Part shown: positions 54,548 through 64,000 of the stretch, piece by piece
Numbering within the stretch: the stretch's first letter is position 1
How the letters are laid out: the number at the start of each line of letters is the position of its first letter
From: Clarireedia homoeocarpa
Lineage: Eukaryota; Ascomycota; Leotiomycetes; Helotiales; Rutstroemiaceae
Length of the DNA: 64,000 nt
Assembly: GCA_001465935.1 (NCBI GenBank)
Contig: LNKV01000005.1
Location: forward strand, 806,001-870,000
Direction: 5' to 3'
Translations under genes and position numbers: made by a program
The notes under the pieces: generated by a model
What the model was told of the DNA's origin: nothing
The model's input: the letters and a program-made list of their open reading frames with translations, nothing else
The model's database searches: none

Positions 54548-55420
54548 ATGACCTACCAAACAGCGGACACTGTTCTCAACCACTCAATTCGAGATCAGCA
54601 ATACGCAGTCCCAGACTGATCTGGCTCACCCGCCCCGCCCGTGAATAACGACCACCACTGTGCCCCACAAAGCTCTTGCCCCTCAGACACAGATTCGGTA
54701 TCAGCAGCAGAGTATCGGGAATGCTGTGAATAGTGCATTTGTCTTAGCGGCGAAAATAGGCCTGTTCCCGACAAACTTCTCCTGATGCAACGCATATTCA
54801 TCCGAAAGCATCCATCGTCGGTGCTTCACATATAGCTAAGCGCGCCTAGGGAGATTTTGAAGGATAAATTCGACAGCGTTCGTATGGGCTTCGAACCGGA
54901 GACTGTTGTCCAGATTTATATTCCAGCTGACTATATGTGTTTCAAGCTTGTGCAGCTTCCATGATTGTTCTAGGTCCTTGACAAAGGTCTCTTTGGATTC
55001 CCCTGAGATAGTTCCATAATCAGTGCCAGGTCCTAAGTTAGAGAGACCACGGAGTACGACTTAGATAAAATTATAAGAAATGTCGATGTGTGTATAGAGT
55101 TTGAGCCGCTTGAAGTCAAAGTACCTATTATTTTTCTCGGCACAGAGGGTTTCTGTTGGATTCCAGATCATAAGTGGCTGCCTACTAGGCAGCTACAGTC
55201 TATTGTCTATATAAGAACACCTAGACAGCCAGCTTCTACAATTAAGCATGCTACTATCACTTCTTCTTCCAATCTCCAACTGTTTCTCGCTACGCAGGGA
55301 GGGACGTTAGATCGGGGCAGATTCAAGAAAATGCGAAATGGCGCCTCGAATGCAACATTGCGCTTTTTTGGCAATTCTTGGTACATGTCAGCCAACCACC
55401 GTGCGAAAGTCAGTAAATGA
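54548..55420 (+). pseudogene. Degraded coding region with about seven in-frame stops
   Basis: One frame (codons from ATG 54548) stays protein-like for about 290 codons but is broken by stops after AVPD, YRECCE, SVLHI, LVQLP and others. Readable blocks include EYRECCE, CICLSGENRPVPDKLLLMQR, REILKDKFDSVRMGFEPETV, VQIYIPADYMCFKLVQLP, DLDKIIRNVDVCIEFEPLEV and FLGTEGFCWIPDHKWL. Several stops (TGA, TAG) could derive from CGA or CAG by C-to-T change, as repeat-induced point mutation produces. The family is not recognised. The ORF at 55088-55420 is only the last open piece. Unspliced introns could explain one or two stops but not all. Confidence 0.5.
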
Positions 55421-55689
55421 AAGGCCAATATCTACAAGAGTCGTGTGCAGAATGGCTTGCCGGCTGTCCCAGAATCAGAAGTCCACGAGGTGGCGCAATG
55501 AGCGAAAGGATACACACGTGCATATTTCACAACAACTTGAGCATTTCACTAAATTATATGGATACTTTACGTTGGTCAACAAATTGCTATGAACTGATGA
55601 AGCTTATCCAGAAGTTACGTAATTGAAATTATCTGCTGTATTTGCAGATATAGAACAGACTTTAACTCGTGTCTGTTGTCTAAACCTCC

Positions 55690-58600
55690 CTATGTGCTTC
55701 CCTGAGTGGTACTACTTGCGCTCCTATCTCCGACCTTATTCCTTACTTTCTTAAAGCAAGCGAACTCCACTTTACTTGCTTCTCTTAATCGCTTAAGATC
55801 CACCCTCATACCTGGTAATATCTTCTGCAGCTTAGCTCTAGCTTCGTCATCGGTACCCTTATCCAGCTCTTGATAGATTTGGCTCTGTGTTTCGCTGGCA
55901 CGATCTGTGGTGAACTGACTCATCGTTTGCGCCACAAATTCAATGTCCAGAGTAGCCTGCATGAGAGAATTAAGTGGAAACTGTTGACGTTGTTTGAATA
56001 CCTGTAAGAATTCTTGCGACACTTCCTCTAGGAGATATGACAATACTTGCGTAGTGAGCGAGGACGCAGTTGTGGAAACTTGAGTATGGACAAGAACAAG
56101 GGTCAATAAGGCCTCGTAAACATAAGGTCGAACTTCTTTTGGCTTGTCCTTTGGAGCCCAGTCTGGTGCCAAAACTCCGCGGCGTACTATTGCCCGAAGA
56201 GTCTCGGCAGGTACTCTCGTGTATGAATGAAAGAGCCGAGTGTCTATCTGGCCAAGGACATCCTTTATGGTCTTAGCCTCTTCCGTAAGCTTGACCGAAA
56301 AAGCATTCTCGAATTGGGTGGTGAGGCTTGGGACAACGTTGGAGCGGAGGGCGTGTAGATTGCTTAGAGTGAGAAGCATTCGGACATTCTATGCACATTA
56401 GTCAGATTCAGAGAAAAGATGATTGGACATACCCGATCGCTTGCATTAACGGTGCCAGCACCCATACTAGTAGCTATCGCCATGGCTTCGGGACTTGCTA
56501 AGCCATCACTGTCCGTTGTCCAGTCATCGTCTGTCTTCTTGACAGCCTTTTCTGCGTTCTCCACCATCCCACTGAGTGCCTTGTAAAGAGTTGTTACAAA
56601 TTGACTACGGACCATCTGCAATAGCTTAGGTGGTGGAGGCAAGATGATATCTGGTGAGCCCTGCTTGATCAAAGCATCGGAAACGTAAAGTATCTTTTGC
56701 ATGCCTGACAGTATAACACCCTCAAACGCACTAAAGTTTGATGGCATACGTGTTAGATCTCTTTGATCAGGGGAACGTCTCCAATCCTCTAGGACCTTGA
56801 TGTTTTCAGCGTCTTTGTTCCATGCTGCCAACATGGCCGTTACGCATCTTTCTCGAGCGCCTCCAACTAGAGCCTTTAGTCTTTCTAAAGCTGTACCATC
56901 TCCATTGCCCACAAGAGATACTGTTGACATCTCACTCGCACCAGTCCCAATAAGTGCTAGAAATCTTGATAAGTAGTGCACTCCACTTGCCGAGTTCGAC
57001 CACGGAGGCCAGAATGCAAACTTCTCCCAAGCTTCCCCTCTCCTTGGGGATGGGGGAGGCAGGTTGTTCGCGTCGAATGCAAACCGAGGATCTCGTAGGG
57101 CCGAAGGGGTTAAAGAATCAGCAGTTCGTGGAGTTCGTGGAGTGATTGGTAGCGGTGAAAAGAGCGACGAGATGTCGTCAATAGGTGGGTCAACAAACAG
57201 CGCATACACGCTTTCTCTGATCATATCTATCAGCTCGACTGTTCCTTTTCCCAAATCACGGACATTTTCCTGGGAGAGCCGATGATGCTCCCGAGATCTC
57301 CCGTTGACCCCTACTGGGAGCGTCTTCTGTGCTTTCCCATCTATGAAACCTTGAGAGGTCTGCCAGAAATCCAAAACTTCACCAAGAATTCCTTGTGCCG
57401 ACAGCATACCATGCAGGAAAGAGTTAATCTTCTCCCACAGCTCAATGACATCTGGAGAATCAACAGATGTTTGTTTGTTGTCTACACTTTGACGCCCAAG
57501 AGAGCGCAAATGAGATGCTGTAAGCTGGGATGCGGGCTTTTCCGTGCTTGCCAATCGTCGTCGTAAAATTTCTATCTCCACTTTTGAACGATCCGACATT
57601 GCTTGGATTTTGTTTTTTAAGTGGTCGTAATAACTTTGTAACCAGACCCAGATGGGACTTTCTTCCACTTCTAGTTCTAGTAGAATGCCAATTGACTCCA
57701 TATACTGATCATGATGAGTTCCAATAAGCCCATCTGTTCTAGAAGAGCCGTGAGATGTAGTAAGCCTCTTCCACACATCGCGTTTAAATGCCTCTATCTG
57801 TTCTTCGACATCATGCCATACACGAGCAGCTAGAAGAATTTGATGTAGTTGAGCATCGGTAGGTGTCGTTGATCTCAAGGTAGCCACTAGCTTTTTGGCG
57901 TCGTCTGCAAAACGTTTTGCTTTTGTGTATTCTTCCACAATACTTTCATAGTCCTTTCGCTTTATACTATCGGTAATGGCGGCATTGACTTCATAATATT
58001 CTTTATACCGATCAACGGTCCCTAATACCACCTTCAAACTGTCTTCTTTCTCTCTACCACCTAGTGCAGGCCCCCATACCTCCTCTGCCTTTGCAGATAC
58101 CTCCAAAAGAGGTGTCTTGATGCCCAAAACACCGTATTCACTTTCTTTCAGCAAAGCATTCTTTTTTCTGGCGTCGTTTGGAAGCGGGTTCATCATCCCG
58201 ACCTGATTACCACTGCTGGTTCTAAAACTATTTCTGCTTGCATGGCGAGAATGCGGTCTAGCGCGGGGTGCGGTAGGTGGTTCCACCCCCTGATATTTCA
58301 TCTCCATATAAACATTGTCGATTGTAGCTTTGGCACGCACGAAACGCTCGAAGTTAGACTCAACAAGAACTTTCAGAGAAGCAGATTTCTGATCAATCGA
58401 TCTCGATAGGATATCCAACCCTTGCAATAAATCTTGTGTAGAGGCTGTCGAATGAACTTGCGAAAGGAATAGAGACGGGGAAAATGTCGTAGATGATAAC
58501 AAAAATCGGTTTCCTGAAAGAGTCAGCGCAGCCCACAGCTGGAGTAGAAGCACGAACGCAGTCCAATGTCTTCTTGCACTGGTAAACCAAGCTGCCTCAA

Positions 58601-58909
58601 AATCCTTACAACACTATCCGTACTACCCAATGGATCTGGCTCATCTCTCTGCACCAAGTTCTCTACTCCATTGCCTGTTTTCTGAGACCCTGGGATGAGA
58701 CTTCTCCGGTCACTTGCGCGCTCTAAGGCAAAGTATTTTGATTTCCTACGCGATGCGGCAGCAGCCATGGATCCATTTTGTTTCGATTTCGGCGCCTCCT
58801 CCTCCTCATCATCTGAGGCATCGCTGTTGTCTTTATCGGCGGGCCATTCTGAAGGGTATGCAGTTGAGAGCTGATAATGATCTAGAATGGTTCTCTCTAT
58901 GTCAGCCAT
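55690..58909 (-). CDS. SEC5: Exocyst complex component Sec5 (3 exons)
   Basis: The exons are 58909-58558, 58513-56433 and 56388-55690. The introns are 44 nt (GTTCGT...CTTTCAG) and 44 nt (GTATGT...GCATAG), and the phases agree, giving 1043 residues. After an acidic Ser-rich N-terminus, splicing creates LRNRFLLSSTTFSPSLFLSQ, a Sec5 hallmark. This leads into LLQGLDILSRSIDQKSASLK and LVESNFERFVRAKATIDNVY, the N-terminal coiled-coil helix bundle. Later blocks (YESIVEEYTKAKRFADDAKK, KFAFWPPWSNSASGVHYL, FSAFEGVILSGMQKILYVSD) continue the rod-like CATCHR fold. Sec5 is an exocyst subunit that tethers secretory vesicles to the plasma membrane at hyphal tips and septa. The length fits the fungal orthologues. 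It is divergent to IDH2. Confidence 0.93.
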
Positions 58910-59406
58910 TCTGAGGCGTGTTCACTTTAACCATGCAATGTTGAGTGTGATAATAGGTCCAATATTCTTGTAATTTAGAAGTGTCGTGAAGCTATCGTGT
59001 GAAATTTCGTATTCTGAAAGGTGATTGTCGCCAATTCGCATGTATCTGTCGAGTATTCAAAACCAAATCGTGGAAGAATGTTGCAAGAATGGATGTTACA
59101 AGTTGCGCATACTGACAATGAATCTACATGGACCAAGGGTGTGAGATGCTTCGGCAATTGCCGCTATCGAGCTCCGAAAGAAACCGTCAAAGCTAGAAGT
59201 GGAACAGCGGAATCGGCAGCCACAACCAAGTAGAATCCCGTTACCTCAAAGGAAAAAGCAAATTCCGTAACTAAAGTTAGCCGCATTTTCAAATCTTCTT
59301 TCTCAAACTTCGTTTCTCTCTTGTTGACCTATTATTTCCCCTCCTTTAGCCTCTTCTCCAATTCATTCTCGCGGCTCTTCGGCAGGTGTGTTTTTGGTAG
59401 TGCAAT
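58910..59406. promoter_or_regulatory. Bidirectional promoter region SEC5/IDH2
   Basis: 497 bp between two divergent start codons. Pyrimidine tracts (CTTCTTTCTC, TCCTTTAGCC) precede the IDH2 start, typical of highly expressed fungal genes. No specific site assigned. Confidence 0.5.
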
Positions 59407-60889
59407 ATGTTGGCAATCAGATCATTTGCTGCCCCCGCGCGGCGACAGTGCGTTCAAGTATCTCCACGTGCATGGAGACCAGCACCTGTGCAGGTAAGAG
59501 ACGGGTTTACTCATGGCTACTGTTATGCGGTCATCGTGGAGCGAGGGTCTGGTGCACATGCTTACTATTCATGCTTCTAGGCGCGCCGTCAATATGCGAC
59601 CGGATTTTCCGAGAAAGAAAAGGTTGCTAAGTTCCACGGTCAAAAAGGTTCAGACGTAAGGCTCCATATACCCAGCAAATATTTCGAGTTCTAGTCGACG
59701 ATGGGATCACTCAAGCAAAAACTGGGCGACTACGGATATTGGTTATGACGGTGTTTAAGTGGCATAAACGCTGATTTTGTCGAAGGGACTCTACACTGTC
59801 AGTTTAATCGAGGGTGATGGTATTGGACCCGAGATTTCGCAATCCGTCAAGGACATTTTTGCGGCTGCTAAGGTATACGAAGCCATATATTCGATTGATA
59901 TGAGCTGTATCTGATTTGGAAAAAGGCACCTATCAAGTGGGAACCAGTTGATGTCACCCCGCAATTGCGAGACGGAAAGACTACTATCCCTGCTGAGACA
60001 ATCGAAAGTATCAAGAAAAACAAGGTGGCATTAAAGGGTCCTTTGGCTGTAAGTCGAACTCAGATAATTGTGGCCAACCTGTGCTGATACACTTTAGACT
60101 CCTATTGGAAAGGGCCATGTCTCCTTGAATCTTACTCTCCGCCGAACATTTAACCTTTTCGCCAACGTTCGACCATGTCGTTCAATCGCTGGTTACAAGA
60201 CTCCTTACGACAATGTCGACACTGTCCTCATTCGCGAGAACACTGAGGGAGAATACTCCGGTATTGAGCATGTTGTGGTTGATGGAGTTGTGCAAAGCAT
60301 TAAGCTTATCACAAGAGAGGCTAGTGAGCGTGTTCTCCGATTCGCTTTTCAATACGCCGAGGATGTTGGAAGACCAAAAGTTCGAGCAGTCCACAAAGCT
60401 ACTATTATGAAGATGAGTGATGGTCTGTTCTTGGGAACTGCAAAGGACGTATCCAAGGACTTCCCTAAGGTCGAGTTCGATGCTGAGTTACTTGACAACA
60501 CGTGCTTGAAGATTGTCACGGACCCAACACCATACAACGACAAAGTCTTGGTTATGCCTAATCTTTACGGTGACATTCTCTCCGATATGTGCGCTGGCCT
60601 CATTGGTGGTCTTGGTCTTACGCCATCTGGAAACATTGGAGATGAATGCTCTATTTTTGAAGCTGTGCACGGGTCTGCCCCAGATATTGCTGGCAAAGCT
60701 TTGGCCAACCCCACCGCTCTGCTCCTCAGTTCTATCATGATGTTGAGACACATGGGCTTGACCGATCATGCTCAAAGAATAGAGACTGCTATCTTTGATA
60801 CCTTGGCGGAAGGAAAGCAACTGACTGGGGATTTGGGTGGAAAGTCGAAGACACACGAGTATGCTGGTGCAATCATTAGTCGTTTGTAA
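59407..60889 (+). CDS. IDH2: NAD-dependent isocitrate dehydrogenase subunit 2, mitochondrial (5 exons)
   Basis: The exons are 59407-59493, 59581-59655, 59786-59872, 59926-60048 and 60098-60889, all in phase 0, giving 387 residues. The N-terminus MLAIRSFAAPARRQCVQVSP with ARRQYAT is an Arg/Ala-rich mitochondrial presequence. VSLIEGDGIGPEIS is the first Rossmann-like strand and loop. ENTEGEYSGIEHVVVDGVVQ followed by SIKLITR, the GRPKVRAVHKATIMKMSDG block, MPNLYGDILSD (metal-binding Asp) and EAVHGSAPDIAGK are catalytic and cofactor regions. The DGVVQSIKLITR form fits the catalytic IDH2 subunit rather than regulatory IDH1. It converts isocitrate to 2-oxoglutarate with NAD in the TCA cycle, as part of a hetero-octamer with IDH1. 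The acceptors of introns 2 and 3 are AAG rather than CAG, which is unusual but tolerated. Confidence 0.95.
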
Positions 60890-61474
60890 ATACCTAGATA
60901 CCCGGCCTTTGGGATTGTAGACTGTACCATCAGGTGGAGATGACATAAATTTGTCAATAAAGTAGATATTGAATGACTTTAGCAAACCATATATTCGCGC
61001 TTGTCTAATCGCTCAGATCGTAGTCAAAGTCTCCGAGACTTTACATAACATGAAATGAAGGTATATTACGCATTCGGCCTGTGAAGTATTTTCTCGTCGG
61101 TTTTTTCACTCATCACAGACTGTATTTTTTATCACAGACCCCTAGCAGCCGCATGTGCTTGCCGATCATCGCCATCACGTGCTTTATAACGAACAAATCA
61201 GGGAGGGCCACCAATGCAAGGTTGAAGACAACCTAGAACCCTGGTATATGCTTGAAAAGTCCTACACGTGCGGTCAGTGATCGATGATACTTGTCAGCCG
61301 CGAACACCTCAAGTGAAGACGGTATAAATTCTCCGAAATCACCAGTTTGGGAAATTACTATCCACGAGTAAAACCCCCCATCTTGTCCTCGGCGCCAATG
61401 AGAGCTCTGATATCTTGCATGAACCGTCCTCAATCCACGCGGACGAAATCCACGCGAAGAAGACAACCGCAAAG
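60890..61474. other. Intergenic, no gene
   Basis: 3' flank of IDH2 and promoter of the phosphatase gene. Confidence 0.5.
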
Positions 61475-63106
61475 ATGAAACGTACATTAAGTCGTACAGT
61501 AGCGAAGAAGGGACAAGATTCATATAAATATGATCCTTTACCTTCTGGTGGGGGAAACTCGGACGATGCAGTCACCAGCGAAGAGTCAGAGGATATTATT
61601 GAGAACTTAGAGCTGCACCTGAGGAAGTTTAAAAGGAGATCTAGGAGAAGAGTAGTCAGCATGGGAGTCGGCGCAATCGCGATATTGGCTTTGGTATACT
61701 GGGCTGTTGTGTAGGTCAAAAAGCCATTCCTGGGAAACCTTGCTGAGTAACGATACAGAGGTCTCAGTTTGCCAACAAACTCATCGTCATGTGACACCAT
61801 CAACAGCGGATTCAAGTGCCAACCGGAAATCTCACACTTTTGGGGCCAGTATTCGCCATATTTTGCAGTCCCTTCTGAAATTGATGATGCGGTACCTGCT
61901 CGGTGCGAGATAACCTTCGCACAAATACTGTCCCGTCATGGAGCGCGCGACCCAACAGCTTCAAAGACAACAAAGTATGCAGCTTTAATAGACAAGATTC
62001 ACAGTCTGACGACTTCCTATGGGCTGGGCTACTCTTTTATCAGGGACTATGAGTACACTCTTGGAGCTGATGAACTTTCTGTCTTCGGACAACAGCAGTT
62101 AATCAACTCCGGTATCAAATACTATAACCGATATAAGTCACTCACTCAGAGCATAACACCCTTCGTCCGCGCCTCAGGGCAAGACCGTGTTATCGAGTCT
62201 GCTCAAAATTGGACGCAGGGGTTCAACTACGCGCGTGTGGCCGATCCATACTCTAAGGCGAATGACAGCTACCCTTACAGCATTGTAGTCATCAGTGAAG
62301 AAGCTGGGAGCAACAATACACTGGACCATGGCCTTTGCACCAGTTTCGAGGATGGTTTTGACTCTACTATTGGCGAATCTGCTCAAGCTACCTGGATCTC
62401 ACTTTTTACTCCTAATATTACTGCACGCCTCAATGCCAACCTTCCTGGTGTGAACTTCACCAATGTCGATACCATTTCTATGATGGATCTCTGCCCTTTC
62501 AACACCGTTGCATCACCAAGTGGCACCATCTCTCCTTTCTGTAACCTCTTTACTCCAGCTGAATGGAGGTCCTACGACTACTACCAATCTCTTGGCAAAT
62601 ACTACGGTTATTCCTGGGGCAACCCATTGGGAGCAACCCAGGGTGTAGGGTTCACCAACGAATTGATTGCACGTCTCACATCGTCTCCTGTTCACGACGA
62701 GACTTCCACGAACCATACCCTAGATTCCGACTCTGCCACATTTCCTCTCGGTGAGCAAGTCAGGCTCTATGCCGACTTCAGCCATGACAATGACATGACT
62801 GGCATCTTCTCTGCCCTTGGTCTCTACAACTCTACCGCCGCCCTATCAAACGTGACTAGAGAAGATGCTCGTCAAACAAATGGATATACGGCTAGTTGGA
62901 CCGTACCTTTCGCTGCAAGAATGTATGTGGAGAAGATGAACTGCTCTGGTGAAAGCGAGGAGTTGGTAAGAGTCATTGTGAATGATCGAGTCTTGCCCCT
63001 GGAGACATGTGGTGGCGACGACCTGGGTAGATGTAAATTGTCGAAATTTGTGGAAAGCTTGAGCTTCGCAAGAGCAGGGGGGGATTGGGGAAGTTGTTTT
63101 GTTTGA
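61475..63106 (+). CDS. Membrane-anchored histidine acid phosphatase, phytase family (2 exons)
   Basis: Exons 61475-61710 and 61759-63106 have a GTAGGT donor and a GATACAG acceptor, phase 2, giving 527 residues. The first ATG is 61475. Residues 1-59 are a charged cytosolic tail (SEESEDIIENLELHLRKFK, then RRSRRR). Residues 60-82 are one membrane helix. The rest is extracytoplasmic. It carries SSCDTINSGFKCQPEISHFW, the PhyA-type opening, the active-site motif RHGARDP at 138-144 (nucleophile H139) and the distal HD at H421-D422 (FSHDND). At least six potential N-glycosylation sites and paired cysteines suit a secretory-pathway enzyme. The D in RHGARDP replaces the Y usual in true phytases. Secreted PhyA has a cleavable signal peptide; this form is predicted to stay attached. 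Substrate not determined. Confidence 0.9.
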
Positions 63107-63545
63107 GCTAACGACAAATCCGATAAATTGTGGAGAAAACAATCTACGTTCTTATTAGATTAATATCACCCAAGGTTCTACAGTAACGAATCCACTAGAT
63201 GTGTCTTCACACATATTCATTCAATGCATAGCAGTGGATATTTTCCACATGTGACGCTTCTTTCTGAGTCTTTAGCAGAATTTGAGTGTGGAAGAAAGTT
63301 ATGTGAGGTATAGAAAAGTGTAATAGCAAATATTCCAACGCCCCTTCTTGAATCATAACGTAGAATTATTCTAGTGCCAACTAAAACCACTTGTATAAAA
63401 GACATAACATCCTCCAAACTCCAGTTCTGTCTGTTGCTCTTTAAGACATCGTTGGTATATATGCGTTCTCGCTCTTGACTCACTCCCGTATTTTGTACAA
63501 AGGTGCCATCGCTGGCGTCAAGTTTCTCAGCTTCCACAAGATTAT
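63107..63545. other. Intergenic between convergent genes
   Basis: Shared 3' flank of the phosphatase gene and the minus-strand tail-anchored protein; nothing recognised. Confidence 0.5.
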
Positions 63546-64000
63546 TTACAACAGGTAGGCCGCTCCGCCAAAAATTGTCATTCCAATGCCGGCCCACCAG
63601 AGCAAGTCAGGATCAATACGATAAATAAGCGACGGCTTTTCAATGCCACGTTTGATATGTTTGGCGTCTTTGTTAAGTGGTAGGACGAATTCTTCGGAGG
63701 ATTGGGGTGGATGTGGCTCGTCGAGCGAGCGAGCAAACCATCGCTTGGCTTTTGCTTTTGCAGAAGTCGTGGGATTGAGAGTCTGGGTTGGAAGCATCAA
63801 AGGAGGACTGTAGGCTAAGTACATTGGGTTCTTGGGAGTTCCGTCAAATTCGTACAGATCAAGTCGGGTCAACTTCGTGTAAGCATCTGTAGAAACCACA
63901 TATTTCTATGTTGTAGCAGTTAGCAGGCGCCCTTATATATCGCAAAAAGACTGTAGGTTTTCTCATGAACAGCCCTACATGACCTACCTTGAGAGTTTCG
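63546..64000 (-). CDS. Tail-anchored hypothetical protein, 3' end (partial, gene continues past the window)
   Basis: The last exon is 63905-63546 (120 codons). A CTAACTG branch and a CATAG acceptor precede it, and an upstream exon ends at 63988 with a GTAGGT donor. The visible junction is in phase 0 (LKKYVVSTDAYTKLTRLDLY). The protein continues EFDGTPKNPMYLAYSPPL, a basic AKAKAKRWFARSLDEPHPP stretch and KHIKRGIEKPSLIYRIDPD. It ends in one C-terminal hydrophobic helix (LLWWAGIGMTIFGGAAYLL), the layout of a tail-anchored organelle membrane protein. An internal GTG (63899) is not a start. The family is not recognised; RLDLYEFDGTPKNPMYLA loosely resembles the start of cytochrome-b5-like folds, but the rest of that domain is missing. 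Confidence 0.65.

Noticed and set aside
63546..63899. Separate 117-codon gene starting at 63899
   Set aside because: The start codon is GTG, and a branch site plus CATAG acceptor lie directly upstream, so it is the last exon of a longer gene.
1..64000. CRISPR arrays, operons, ribosome-binding sites
   Set aside because: The window is eukaryotic. The tandem repeats found are microsatellites without spacer structure.

Overview
The window is nuclear DNA from a filamentous ascomycete. The genes carry short GT-AG introns of about 44-91 nt with CTAAC/CTGAC-like branch sites. There are HET-domain and fungal STAND-like N-terminal proteins, a CreA-type carbon repressor, a spherulin-4 family protein and a GPI-anchored Ser/Thr-rich protein. 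The CreA and housekeeping sequences look most like Leotiomycetes (Helotiales, Sclerotinia/Botrytis-like). That placement is inferred from protein similarity as I remember it, not from a search.

Layout. 0-14 kb is gene-poor and partly decayed: the end of a GPI-anchored protein, a small helical gene with an in-frame stop (1341-1739), a hypothetical protein, a two-exon single-pass membrane protein (3987-4823), a BTB/POZ pseudogene (7016-7722), a spherulin-4 protein (8106-8900), a three-exon GNAT acetyltransferase (10784-11516) and an intron-containing tRNA-Thr(UGU) (13843-13932). From 14.7 to 22.7 kb lie a disordered Ser/Pro-rich protein (14728-16987) and creA (21446-22732), both on the minus strand. 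They are separated by 4.4 kb of microsatellite-rich DNA. About 12.9 kb upstream of creA (22733-35655) holds no convincing gene. It is not strongly AT-rich, and it is full of microsatellites and hairpins.

From 35.6 to 40 kb there is a possibly broken secreted-protein gene, an arrestin-like protein, and a 953-bp non-autonomous hAT-type transposon with 15-bp terminal inverted repeats and an 8-bp target duplication. From 40 to 51.9 kb there is a five-exon proline-rich protein with a STAND-like N-terminal domain, a five-exon ORC4 carrying two tandem PHD fingers plus AT-hooks, and a HET-domain gene with an internal 228-bp tandem duplication, which is divergent from a multi-pass membrane protein gene. 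From 52 to 55.5 kb is a relic zone in which one reading frame of about 870 bp is interrupted by several stops. From 55.7 kb to the end the content is conserved: SEC5 (exocyst), IDH2 (NAD-isocitrate dehydrogenase), a membrane-anchored histidine acid phosphatase of the phytase family, and the 3' end of a tail-anchored hypothetical protein.

These genes do not form one pathway. Housekeeping genes (ORC4, SEC5, IDH2, creA) alternate with accessory, allorecognition-like and decayed genes. The most distinctive items are the ORC4 with tandem PHD fingers, the HET gene with its internal duplication and divergent membrane-protein partner, the intact-ended hAT element, the large gene desert upstream of creA, and several broken genes. 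All exon coordinates were derived by eye from splice consensus and phase. No search was run.
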